Shown here: positions 6,443 through 14,056 of the stretch, one piece after another
Layout: the number at the start of each line of letters is the position of its first letter
Numbering within the stretch: position 1 is the stretch's first letter
Source: Bacteroidales bacterium M3
GTDB taxonomy: Bacteria; Bacteroidota; Bacteroidia; Bacteroidales; Muribaculaceae
Reading direction: 5' to 3'
DNA length: 22,097 nt
NCBI GenBank assembly: GCA_001689445.1
Contig: LUJN01000027.1
Span: 1 to 22,097, forward strand
The notes under the pieces: generated by a model
Database searches by the model: none
What the model was told of the DNA's origin: nothing
Seen by the model: the letters and a program-made list of their open reading frames with translations, nothing else
Translations under genes and position numbers: made by a program

Positions 6443-7747
6443 TTAGTCGATTTCCTCGTCAGCCTCGTAGCCGCCCATTTCGCGGATGGCGTTCTTCAGC
6501 ATCACATACTGCTGGAAGAGGTGGTTGACGGGCACTTCACCCTTGGTGTAGTCGTGCATCGGGCTCTTGAGGAAGAAGCTCAGGAAGCGCTGTATGCCGT
6601 GACGGCCTGCACGTGCGGCGAGGTCGCTCAGGAGCACGAGGTCAAGGCAGAGGGGAGCGGCAAGGATAGAGTCGCGGCAGAGGAAGTTGATCTTTATCTG
6701 CATCGGGTAACCCATCCAGCCGAAGATGTCGATATTGTCCCATCCTTCCTTGTTGTCATTGCGCGGGGGATAGTAGTTGATACGCACCTTGTGGTAGTAG
6801 TTGGTGTAGAGGTCGGGCTGAGCCTCGGGTACGAGGATTGACTCAAGGGTCGAGAGCTTGGACACTTCCTTTGTGTGGAAGTTGGCCGGCTCATCGAGCA
6901 CGAGACCGTCGCGGTTGCCGAGGATATTGGTCGAGAACCATCCCGAGAGGCCGAGGCAGCGTGTGCCGATGATGGGGGCGAAGCCTGACTTCACGAGGGT
7001 CTGGCCGGTCTTGAAGTCCTTGCCCGAGATAGGCATGCCGGTCTTCTCGGAGAGTTCCCACATAGCGGGGATATCTACTGTAGTGTTGGGAGCACCCATG
7101 ATGAAGGGGGCACCCTCGCTGAGGGCTGCGTAAGCGTAGCACATCGAGGGGGCGATATGCTCGCGGTCGTCGGCCTTCATTGCAGCCTCAAGGGATGCGA
7201 TGGAACCGTGGATCTTCTCGTCAACGGGAACGTAGATTTCGGTGGAGGCAGCCCAAAGCACGACTACGCGCTCAACGCCGGTCTCTTTCTTGAAGTTACG
7301 GATATCCTCGCGGAGCTGCTCTACCATATCCCAACGGGTCTTGGCGTCCTTGACGTTGTCGCCGTCGAGACGCTTGGCATAGTTCTTGTCAAACGCTGCC
7401 TTCATCGGCTTGATGGCGATAAGCTCGTCCTTTACGGGATTGATGTCCTTCTCCTTGAGCACCTCGGCGTTGATGGCCGACTCATAGGCATTGGCAGGAT
7501 ATACGTCCCATGCGCCAAACACGATGTCATCAAGTGATGCCATGGGGACGATTTCGTCATACTTCAGATATTTTTTGTCAGCGCCTTTGCCGACACGGAT
7601 TTTGTCGTATTGAGTCATGGAGCCTACAGGCTTAGCCAAGCCTTTGCGGGCCATCAATACACCGGTCATAAAAGTAGTGGTCACTGCACCGAGTCCCACA
7701 ACGAGAACGCCGAGTTTACCCTCGGGCTTCTTTACTTTACTGTTCAT
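6443..7747 (-). CDS. ino1: Inositol-3-phosphate synthase (myo-inositol-1-phosphate synthase)
   Basis: Converts glucose-6-phosphate to 1L-myo-inositol-1-phosphate using bound NAD; cytosolic, first committed step of inositol lipid synthesis. The protein has 434 residues. The Rossmann NAD motif is VLVVGLGAVTTTF (14-26). Other family blocks seen are VVLWAASTEI, GAPNTTVDIPAM, GKDFKTGQTLVKS and LGLSGWFSTNILGNRDG, which carry the NAD/substrate contacts and conserved lysines. A 228-base AT-rich spacer separates it from the upstream HAD gene, so it may have its own weak promoter; I see only a TACTTTTA near-match on the minus strand around 7835. It is last in the operon and is followed by a hairpin at 6389-6417. 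Assignment is firm; membership in the same transcript is inferred. Confidence 0.95.
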   Translation of the reverse strand: MNSKVKKPEGKLGVLVVGLGAVTTTFMTGVLMARKGLAKPVGSMTQYDKIRVGKGADKKYLKYDEIVPMASLDDIVFGAWDVYPANAYESAINAEVLKEKDINPVKDELIAIKPMKAAFDKNYAKRLDGDNVKDAKTRWDMVEQLREDIRNFKKETGVERVVVLWAASTEIYVPVDEKIHGSIASLEAAMKADDREHIAPSMCYAYAALSEGAPFIMGAPNTTVDIPAMWELSEKTGMPISGKDFKTGQTLVKSGFAPIIGTRCLGLSGWFSTNILGNRDGLVLDEPANFHTKEVSKLSTLESILVPEAQPDLYTNYYHKVRINYYPPRNDNKEGWDNIDIFGWMGYPMQIKINFLCRDSILAAPLCLDLVLLSDLAARAGRHGIQRFLSFFLKSPMHDYTKGEVPVNHLFQQYVMLKNAIREMGGYEADEEID

Positions 7748-7975
7748 GATGATGGTTTAATAAATACGGTTATTTTCTTATAGTTGTTTGCGTTGGTTTA
7801 TACGTGCACTTCATGGCGCAAGTAGAAAAGTGCGTAAAAGTACAATCTTTTTTTGGAATGAAAAATTATTTTACATTAATCTTACTTGTGATTTTGTGAA
7901 AATACATCAAAAACAAAGGATTATAGTAAAAAATACCAAAATATAGTGCTTTTACACCAATATTTTGTTAACTAA

Positions 7976-8698
7976 TCAAAACGACAGCTCTAACACCTCT
8001 TGCAGTGATTTTATGATATTGGGATGGGTGACTGCATCCTCGTCGGCGGTCCATCCCTTGCCCTTTATCCACAAAACCTGACATCCTATGCTTTCGGCGG
8101 GAAGAATGTCCTTTTTGTAGCTGTCGCCTATGACGAGCACCTCCCCGGGTTGCAGTCCGAGTGCCTCCACTCCGAGCGAGAATATGCGAGGATCGGGTTT
8201 GCGTACGCCGACGACGGCCGACTCTATTATCGAACGGAAGTAGTGCGTAAGGTCAAAGTCGGCCAGGACGCTCTCGACATTGCCGTAGAAGTTGCTCACG
8301 AGCACGAGAGGATAGCATGCGGCCAGCCGCTCAAGCACGGGGCGGGCCTCTTCGACGCATTGACGCGCGCTGTCGTAGCAGTAGCGGGCGATTGCGGTGG
8401 CCTTTGCCTCGATGTCGGAGGAGGGGAATTTGCCCATGCGTGAAAGCTCCTCCAGCTCTATGCGCATCTTTATCAGCAGCAGGTCGTGGAAATTGTGGTG
8501 GGGGAGGATATGGCGGGTCTTGGCAAGCTCACGCTCGGCATGGACATACGCATCTCGGAATGACTTCTTGTCGACGTCGACTCCGGCATGGCGGTAACCG
8601 TCCCATATGATCTCGCTCCAGTGCACGCCACGGCTGTCGATGGTGCCGCCATAGTCAAATATGATGCCCTTGATTGCGGCTGTATTAATATTTGCCAT
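7976..8698 (-). CDS. HAD-family phosphatase, probable phosphatidylinositol-phosphate phosphatase
   Basis: This is a 240-residue cytosolic HAD-superfamily hydrolase. In context it probably removes phosphate from phosphatidylinositol phosphate, the step needed if the transferase upstream uses inositol-1-phosphate. Motif I is IFDYGGTIDSRG with nucleophile D15, but the usual second Asp is Gly17. Motif II is the Ser in LVLVSNF, motif III the Lys in GVRKPDPRIF, and motif IV VIGDSYKKD. A helical cap lies between motifs I and II. Start: ATG 8698 is chosen over the longer frame because an unusually good Shine-Dalgarno, gaggaggtg, lies just before it. It overlaps the end of the preceding gene by 14 bases, so translation is probably coupled. 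The substrate is inferred from neighbours only. Confidence 0.85.
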   Translation of the reverse strand: MANINTAAIKGIIFDYGGTIDSRGVHWSEIIWDGYRHAGVDVDKKSFRDAYVHAERELAKTRHILPHHNFHDLLLIKMRIELEELSRMGKFPSSDIEAKATAIARYCYDSARQCVEEARPVLERLAACYPLVLVSNFYGNVESVLADFDLTHYFRSIIESAVVGVRKPDPRIFSLGVEALGLQPGEVLVIGDSYKKDILPAESIGCQVLWIKGKGWTADEDAVTHPNIIKSLQEVLELSF

Positions 8699-9674
8699 CC
8701 TGCACCTCCTCTGTAAAGCGACGGCAGAAACGTTCATGCCGCCATATCATATATATGAGCATAATGTTTAGCACCGTAAGTTCGAAGGCGAAGTATAGCC
8801 AAGGCATCTGTAGGAACAGGGAGACAAACAGGGCTATCACGCGGGTGTTGAACGACAGCATGTTGGTGTATTTCATCAACGGCAGGCTCGCCTTGCGGAA
8901 GGCGTCGCGGAACGACTGCGGGGCCATGCGGCCGTCCCACCGCTTGGCTATGGCACGGCGCAGGCGCTGCATCCACGGGGTGAGGGCTTCCTGATTGGCC
9001 GTATAGTTGGTGTAGAACCACAGTGTGAGCTTCTTCCAGAAGTTGCGACTCCATGACAGTTCAGAGAGTTTGGCGCGGAGATCGTCGAGCGACTCCAGTT
9101 CGCTGCCCTCCTCGCCCTTTAGGAAGTAGAGGTGGAACTGTCGGTAGTAGTCGGCTGCCGCGGCCTGCTTGGCGTGGCACAGTCCGGTGACTACGGCCAC
9201 GACCCATATCACCCAGGGGTGCTCCATGAAGAACGGGCTGGTGGCATTCTCGCGCAGGCAGATGGCGACATAGATGGCGGCAAACCACAGGTCGCCGCTC
9301 AACCCGTCGAGTATGCGGCCTATGCGGGAATATTGCTTGGTCATGCGGGCGAGCTGTCCGTCTGCACTGTCAAATGAGTTGGCCCATACCAGTAGCAGCA
9401 TACCGAGGATGTTGAGCCACAGGTTGCTGTAGTAGAACAGTACACCGGCCGCCACGCCGAGGAATATGGATGCTATGGTGATGGCGTTGGGTGTCACGCC
9501 GAGGCGACGGGCAAGGCATGCCCACGCATATCCGACGGGGCGGTAGAACATCAGGTCGATGGTCTCCTCGGTGTCCATCGACTTCAACGAGTCGCGATAG
9601 CTGCTCTTTTGGGCGGTCGCGGTCTCCTTGTCGTTGTTGCCGTCGGGATGGTTTATTGTCGTGTCAGTGGTCAT
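8685..9674 (-). CDS. CDP-alcohol phosphatidyltransferase, probable inositol-phospholipid synthase
   Basis: This 329-residue integral membrane enzyme probably joins an inositol phosphate head group to a lipid, or to diacylglycerol from an activated inositol. The family motif is present at about 102-128: DSADGQLAR, eight residues, then GRILDGLSGD. D102, D105 and D123 fit the consensus, but the last Asp (D128) is one position late. Hydrophobic helices flank the motif (about 64-100, 128-150 and 165-180), with another pair near the C-terminus (about 270-310). It is longer than the roughly 200-residue bacterial PgsA/PgsA1 type because of a polar middle section (about 185-260). ATG 9674 overlaps the upstream stop as ATGA, so the two are translationally coupled. 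The frame extends to 9704, but ATGA coupling favours 9674. Family certain; substrate inferred from the inositol synthase in the operon. Confidence 0.9.
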   Translation of the reverse strand: MTTDTTINHPDGNNDKETATAQKSSYRDSLKSMDTEETIDLMFYRPVGYAWACLARRLGVTPNAITIASIFLGVAAGVLFYYSNLWLNILGMLLLVWANSFDSADGQLARMTKQYSRIGRILDGLSGDLWFAAIYVAICLRENATSPFFMEHPWVIWVVAVVTGLCHAKQAAAADYYRQFHLYFLKGEEGSELESLDDLRAKLSELSWSRNFWKKLTLWFYTNYTANQEALTPWMQRLRRAIAKRWDGRMAPQSFRDAFRKASLPLMKYTNMLSFNTRVIALFVSLFLQMPWLYFAFELTVLNIMLIYMIWRHERFCRRFTEEVQDGKY

Positions 9675-10534
9675 TTGCGTTGCTTTATGGCGTTGAGTAT
9701 GCATTTTGCGATATGCGGGGCGGCCTCGGTACGGCAGGGGGCAAAGCTGGGCCAGTCGTTGAAGTCGATGATGCGGATGTCGCCCTCGGGTGAGACGATG
9801 CAGTCGCCGCCGTATACTTTGACATCGAGCACCTCCGAGGCGTTTTGGCAGATGGCGCGCATCTTTTCCTTGTCAAATTCCAGCCCCTGCGACTTGCCGT
9901 TGATGGCCTCGTGGCCATACTTGCTGTGTCCCATGTCAAACGGGTAGAACCAAAAGAAGAACGGTGTGCCCTGCACGCCGTAGAACTTGATGAGGTCGCC
10001 GACGAGGTGCACGTTGATGACAGCGCGCTTGATGCCGCGTAGGAAGTACTCCTGCAGCACCTCCTGCGCTTCCTCGGGATGGCGCACGTAGGAGACATCC
10101 TCCTTGTGCATGGCGTGGAAGTCGCCGCGCTTGATCCAGCATTGCGTGAAGCCTGCTTTTTTCAATGCCCCTTTCACCACCTCGTCGGTGTTGACGATGA
10201 GGCTCTCGGGGTATGGGATATTGCTGCCGACGAGTATGCGCGTCATGCGCTCACGGGTACAGTTTTCGATGCCGTAGCCCGAGTTGATGACGAGACGTCC
10301 CTCGTTCTCAAGCTGCTGGAGTCGCTCGATGGAGCGTTGCTCGCGGCACATGTTGACGATAATCTCCTCCTTGACGTCTCCGGCGTTGAACTGCTCCTCG
10401 CTGTAGACGTTGACCTCGCAGCCGCGCTTGCGCAGCTGGTCGGCCATGGCATTGAATATTGCGGCATCGTTGCCTATGTGGTTTGGCGAATATGCGCCGG
10501 CTCTCATGATGCCGGCAATCTTTATTTCGGCCAT
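9671..10534 (-). CDS. ATP-grasp-like protein of the inositol-lipid cluster
   Basis: This 287-residue protein probably has the ATP-grasp fold. An N-terminal alpha/beta region (1-95) carries RAGAYSPNHIGNDA. The central lobe has CWIKRGDFHAMHKEDV, where the Lys would bind ATP. The C-terminal part has VYGGDCIVSPEGDIRIIDFNDWPSFAPCR, where Asp/Asn residues resemble the metal-binding D-x-N of ATP-grasp ligases. Such enzymes usually join a carboxylate to an amine, thiol or similar group through an acyl phosphate; some act as kinases. No signal peptide or membrane helix is seen. It overlaps the downstream transferase by four bases (ATGA) and follows the nucleotidyltransferase by 56 bases, so it belongs to the same pathway. 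The reaction is unknown. Assignment is by motif recognition and context, with moderate certainty. Confidence 0.75.
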   Translation of the reverse strand: MAEIKIAGIMRAGAYSPNHIGNDAAIFNAMADQLRKRGCEVNVYSEEQFNAGDVKEEIIVNMCREQRSIERLQQLENEGRLVINSGYGIENCTRERMTRILVGSNIPYPESLIVNTDEVVKGALKKAGFTQCWIKRGDFHAMHKEDVSYVRHPEEAQEVLQEYFLRGIKRAVINVHLVGDLIKFYGVQGTPFFFWFYPFDMGHSKYGHEAINGKSQGLEFDKEKMRAICQNASEVLDVKVYGGDCIVSPEGDIRIIDFNDWPSFAPCRTEAAPHIAKCILNAIKQRK

Positions 10535-10590
10535 AGTTATGTTGTGATAATTTGGTTAAAGTCTGTGTTTTACAGGGCGCCGGATGGCGG

Positions 10591-11304
10591 CTATGCCGGG
10601 GTGTTGATGAATGCCTCGGCTGTGGCGATGTCGTCCGCGTGGTCGACGTCGACGATTTTCTCAAAGGCATATGCCTTGAGGTCAAGCCCCGCCTCGACGA
10701 GTGCACGCTGGTAGTTGCGCATCCGGCTCACTCCCTCGACTATGCAGCGGTCGAGTACATCGAGTGCCGGTGTGGTAAGGCCGTATATGCCGCCCGAGAT
10801 AAACCTCACTGTCTCCCAGGGCTTGTCGCGGAACGAGGTGATGCGCAGGCGGGAGTCGACGTCGATATAGAGCGGTTTCTCGTCGTCTATGAATGATGTC
10901 ACGGCCATATAACCGTCGGCCTTCTTGTCGTGGCTGAAAGCCTCGATGTAGGCGCGGAACTCCTCCTCACGGAATATGGTGTCGACCGTGGTGAGGCAGA
11001 ATTTCCCGTCCTTGAAGTCGCGGAAGCGGCGGCTGACCTCATAGAAACTGTGCATCGAGCTTGGAGTCGACTTTACGACGAGGTTGAACGGCACGGGAAG
11101 CGACAGGCTCTCAAGATATTCCCTCACTTCGGTCATCTGCTCGTTGACGATGACACTCAGCGATGTGGCGTCGCAGCGCATGAAGATGTCGATCAGACGC
11201 TTTATCATGGGCGTGCCGTTAAGCTCCACGAGCGGCTTGGGGCGGCTTACCCCCTCCTGGGCGAGGCGCGAGCCTTCGCCGGCGGCTATTATGGCGTAGT
11301 TCAT
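10591..11304 (-). CDS. Sugar/inositol-phosphate nucleotidyltransferase
   Basis: This 237-residue cytosolic NTP-transferase has a GT-A/Rossmann-like fold. The N-terminal signature is YAIIAAGEGSRLAQEG followed by RPKPLVELNGTPMI (about 3-34). This is the G-x-G-x-R plus P-K pattern that binds the nucleotide and sugar phosphate. The middle contains CLTTVDTIF (aspartate for metal), GYMAVTSFIDDEKPLYIDVD and ISGGIYGL. Likely reaction: NTP plus a phosphorylated substrate gives an NDP-activated product plus pyrophosphate. With inositol-1-phosphate synthase in the same run, CTP:inositol-1-phosphate cytidylyltransferase is a reasonable guess, but a sugar phosphate is possible. It is 12 bases after pdxA and 56 bases before the ATP-grasp gene. 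Confidence 0.85.
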   Translation of the reverse strand: MNYAIIAAGEGSRLAQEGVSRPKPLVELNGTPMIKRLIDIFMRCDATSLSVIVNEQMTEVREYLESLSLPVPFNLVVKSTPSSMHSFYEVSRRFRDFKDGKFCLTTVDTIFREEEFRAYIEAFSHDKKADGYMAVTSFIDDEKPLYIDVDSRLRITSFRDKPWETVRFISGGIYGLTTPALDVLDRCIVEGVSRMRNYQRALVEAGLDLKAYAFEKIVDVDHADDIATAEAFINTPA

Positions 11305-11316
11305 TGCGTTATAAGT

Positions 11317-12420
11317 TTAATCGGCGTTCTCCTCCTTAGAGAGGTCAAGCACCACGTTGTCGTTGCTCTTATCGAAATATTGTCGGCGCAGCGGGTTGCG
11401 TGTCGCCGAGGCATAACGCTCGCGACAGCGCATCACGTCGATGGCGCGGTAGATGGCACAGCGCATCGACTCCTCGGATGCCTCGCCTTTTCCGGCGATG
11501 TCATAGCCTGTGCCATGGTCGGGCGACGTGCGCACATAGGGTAGCCCGGCGGTGAAGTTGACGCCGGTCTCCATCGCTATGGTCTTGAACGGGGCAAGTC
11601 CCTGGTCGTGGTACATGGCGAGTACCCCGTCAAAGTGTAGGTGCTGTCCCGAGCCGAAGAACCCGTCGGCGGCATACGGGCCAAACGCCAGTATCTTCTT
11701 GCGCACGGCTTCCTCGATGGCAGGCGTGATGATGTCGATTTCCTCGCTGCCGAGCAGGCCGTTTTCCCCGGCATGGGGATTGAGCGAAAGCACGGCGATG
11801 CGCGGAGCGACTATGCCGAAGTCCTTGATGAGCGAGCGGTTGAAGATGGAAAGTTTCTCGAGTATCGCTTCCTTGGTGATAGCCTCGGGTACTTTTGCGA
11901 TGGGCAGGTGGGTGGTGACGAGGGCCACGCGCAGGATGTCGTTGCAGAGTATCATCAGTGAGCGGTTGCCGTCGCCTACGGAAGCTTCAAGATACTCCGT
12001 GTGTCCGGGGAAAGTGAATGTCTCGCTCTGGATGTTGTGCTTGTTGATAGGGGCGGTTACGAGCACGTCAATATCTCCGGAGCGCAGGGCTACCACGGCA
12101 GCCTCAAGGGCGTCAAACGCCGCCTTCCCTGCCGTCTGTGTCGACAGCCCCGGCTCTACCTTGGTGTCCTCGGGCACGACATTGACCACGTTGTAATCGC
12201 CGTCCTTTATCTCTGCCGCCGATGCCGCCTGGTGGAACGGGGGTGTCTGTAGACCCAGCCCCTTGCGGTAGAACGCCGCAATCTTGGCGCTCCCGAATAG
12301 CACCGGGGTGCACAGTTCGAGGATGCGGTTGTCTTCAAGGGCCTTGAGTGTCACCTCATAGCCGACGCCGTTTATGTCGCCTTGGGTGATGCCCACTCTT
12401 ATTTTTCGGTTATCTTTCAT
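11317..12420 (-). CDS. pdxA: 4-hydroxythreonine-4-phosphate dehydrogenase
   Basis: NAD-dependent oxidation of 4-phosphohydroxy-L-threonine in the DXP-dependent pathway to pyridoxal 5'-phosphate; cytosolic, metal-dependent dimer. The protein has 367 residues, slightly longer than the usual 330. Family motifs are VGITQGDINGVGYEV near the N-terminus; FPGHTEYLE, SLNPHAGENG and AMYHDQGLAPFK carrying the three metal-binding His; and GLPYVRTSPDHGTGYDIAG near the C-terminus. The extension is a charged C-terminal tail after RCRERYASA. It heads the minus-strand run and lies only 12 bases before the nucleotidyltransferase, so it is likely cotranscribed with inositol-lipid genes although the pathways are unrelated. 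Upstream only an imperfect box (TATTTTG, about 12437-12443 minus) is seen. Confidence 0.95.
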   Translation of the reverse strand: MKDNRKIRVGITQGDINGVGYEVTLKALEDNRILELCTPVLFGSAKIAAFYRKGLGLQTPPFHQAASAAEIKDGDYNVVNVVPEDTKVEPGLSTQTAGKAAFDALEAAVVALRSGDIDVLVTAPINKHNIQSETFTFPGHTEYLEASVGDGNRSLMILCNDILRVALVTTHLPIAKVPEAITKEAILEKLSIFNRSLIKDFGIVAPRIAVLSLNPHAGENGLLGSEEIDIITPAIEEAVRKKILAFGPYAADGFFGSGQHLHFDGVLAMYHDQGLAPFKTIAMETGVNFTAGLPYVRTSPDHGTGYDIAGKGEASEESMRCAIYRAIDVMRCRERYASATRNPLRRQYFDKSNDNVVLDLSKEENAD

Positions 12421-12600
12421 CTATGTAGGGTTGCAAAATAGTGTTTCGCGCACATGGCGTTTTGTCCCAATGTGCTAACAATCGGCTAAATTAAGCATTT
12501 TTCCCCACATAGCCATCGTCTGCCTCCAAAATCCGCATTTTGCCCCGATAAACGAGAGTTGGAGATGTTGCAGGACCTGCTAATCGTTGCCGCAAGATGT

Positions 12601-12622
12601 AGGGACGTTCCCTGGAACGTCC
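12601..12622. repeat. Intergenic palindrome B1
   Basis: ggacgttcc (12603-12611) and ggaacgtcc (12614-12622) form a perfect 9-bp stem with a 2-base centre. It is preceded by GTAG, giving the edge GTAGGGAC shared with palindrome C. Not followed by a T run. Confidence 0.8.
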
Positions 12623-12651
12623 GCGGCTAATATGCTTGTGCTTATGTAATT

Positions 12652-12677
12652 CATGGACGCTACAGGTAGCGTCCATG
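12652..12677. repeat. Intergenic palindrome B2
   Basis: catggacgcta (12652-12662) and tagcgtccatg (12667-12677) form a perfect 11-bp stem with a 4-base loop (cagg), about 30 bases from B1. Both hairpins contain a ggacg/cgtcc core. Confidence 0.85.
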
Positions 12678-12759
12678 CTCCTTTAGCGGCAATTCATAGG
12701 GCTTTGCAACACCCTCCCTACTTTGGCAATTGTATGGTTTTATATGGTCTATATCGGAA

Positions 12760-14043
12760 TTACTGGGCGGGGGCGTCGGGAACCGGGAGGGTGACGCGGA
12801 CCAGCTCGATGCGGGTGGCGGATGCTTTCACGATGTCGTAGGTGATGTCGGCGAGGGTGATGGTGTCGCCCTGCTTTGGGAGGGCGCCGAGGTTGGTGAG
12901 CAGGTAGCCGGCGAGGGTCTGGTATTCGTCGTCCTCGGGGATGGGGATATGGTAGTTGTCGTTGAGGTCGGCTATCTCCATGCGGCCCGAAAACTCGTAG
13001 ACGCCGGGGGCGAGCTGACGGGCGGTGATGTGACGATGGTCGTGCTCGTCCTGTATGTCGCCGAATATCTCCTCCACGAGGTCTTCGAGGGTGACGAGAC
13101 CCGATGTGCCTCCAAACTCGTCGACCACGACGGCGATGGACCGCTTGTCGGCGAGAAGACGTCGCATCATCTTGTTGGCCAGCAGTGTCTCGGGTGCAAA
13201 CTCGACGGGTAGCACTGCCTCGTGCCAGTCGCGGTCGGTGTGGAACAGCTCGCTGACATGGATATAGCCGACGATGTTGTCGATATCCTCGCGGTAGACG
13301 ATTATCTTGCTTCGCCCCGAGCGGGTGAACAGCTCGATGAGCTGTTCGCGAGTGGCCTCGTCGATGTCGACGGCCACTATCTCGTTGCGCGGTATCATGC
13401 AGTCGCGCAGGTAGGTGGATGAGAAGTCGATGGCGTTGTGGAATATCTTCACCTCATTCTCGACCTCGACCTTGGCGGCTGTCTCGTCGAGTGAACGCTG
13501 TATGTAGCTGTTCAGCTCCCCTACTGTAAGCATCCCCAGCTCGGTGTCGTCGCTCTGTGCGCCGACGAGGCGCATGAGCCATTTGGATAGTAGGGCAGTG
13601 AACTTGGATATGGGGTAGAGGACGATATAGAACAGGAAGATGGGCAGCGCAAAGAGGCGCAGTGAGATGTTGGGGTTGATGCGGAATATGGATTTCGGGA
13701 AAAATTCCCCGATGAAGAGTATGATGCCGGTTGAAATAAGTGTCTGCATGACGAGCACGAATACCTCGTTGTCATACAGGCTCTTGAGCCAGGGGTCGAG
13801 CAACTCTGACATCCCCATGCCGTAGATGATGAGCATCACGTTGTTGCCCACAAGGACGGTGGTGATAAACATGTTCTGGTGGGAGTAGAACAGGTTGATG
13901 ATGCGGTTGGCGAGACCGCCTTTCTTGACGTCGAGTTCGACCCTAACCTTGTCGGAGGATATGTAGGCTATCTCGGTGCCGGAGAACAGCGCCGAGAATA
14001 TGAGCGAGATTATCGCTATGGTAATCCAGATGGGTAATGTCAT
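12760..14043 (-). CDS. CNNM/CorC-HlyC family membrane protein with CBS pair
   Basis: This 427-residue inner-membrane protein, often annotated as hemolysin or GldE-like, probably affects Mg2+/Co2+ or other cation transport. The N-terminal CNNM (DUF21) domain has about four hydrophobic segments (residues 5-25, about 60-80, 95-115, 130-150) and includes SALFSGTEIAYIS. A CBS pair follows: CMIPRNEIVAVDID...IVYREDIDNIVGYIHV (about 212-260), then SIAVVVDEFGGTSGLVTLEDLVEEIFGDI (about 300-330). The C-terminal CorC_HlyC domain (about 345-420) includes GVYEFSGRMEI and YQTLAGYLL. It is last in the coaX - OMP - lptC run, starting 13 bases after lptC. True gliding GldE is a paralogue; nothing here indicates gliding. 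Confidence 0.92.
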   Translation of the reverse strand: MTLPIWITIAIISLIFSALFSGTEIAYISSDKVRVELDVKKGGLANRIINLFYSHQNMFITTVLVGNNVMLIIYGMGMSELLDPWLKSLYDNEVFVLVMQTLISTGIILFIGEFFPKSIFRINPNISLRLFALPIFLFYIVLYPISKFTALLSKWLMRLVGAQSDDTELGMLTVGELNSYIQRSLDETAAKVEVENEVKIFHNAIDFSSTYLRDCMIPRNEIVAVDIDEATREQLIELFTRSGRSKIIVYREDIDNIVGYIHVSELFHTDRDWHEAVLPVEFAPETLLANKMMRRLLADKRSIAVVVDEFGGTSGLVTLEDLVEEIFGDIQDEHDHRHITARQLAPGVYEFSGRMEIADLNDNYHIPIPEDDEYQTLAGYLLTNLGALPKQGDTITLADITYDIVKASATRIELVRVTLPVPDAPAQ

Positions 14044-14056
14044 GGCTGTATGGTGA

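Larger units (their letters stand above)
12421..12759. other. Spacer with paired palindromes, no gene
   Basis: This is the spacer between pdxA (5' end) and the CNNM-type gene (3' end). It contains the two palindromes listed separately. A gccgc/gcggc pair (around 12590 and 12685) could bring both hairpins together. A direct aattgcc/aattcat-like repetition lies at 12690-12732. Open frames in it span the palindromes and look like shadows. Confidence 0.6.

Noticed and set aside
12437..12443. pdxA promoter box on the minus strand
   Set aside because: Only seven of the eight consensus positions are arranged correctly and no -33 element is found, so it was not listed as a feature.
12491..12676. Minus-strand frame through palindromes B1 and B2
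   Set aside because: Composed mostly of hairpin sequence; no start signal or domain.
12601..12677. CRISPR-like reading of the spaced palindromes B1 and B2
   Set aside because: Only two hairpins of different sequence, no repeated unit with regular spacers, and no cas gene in the window.
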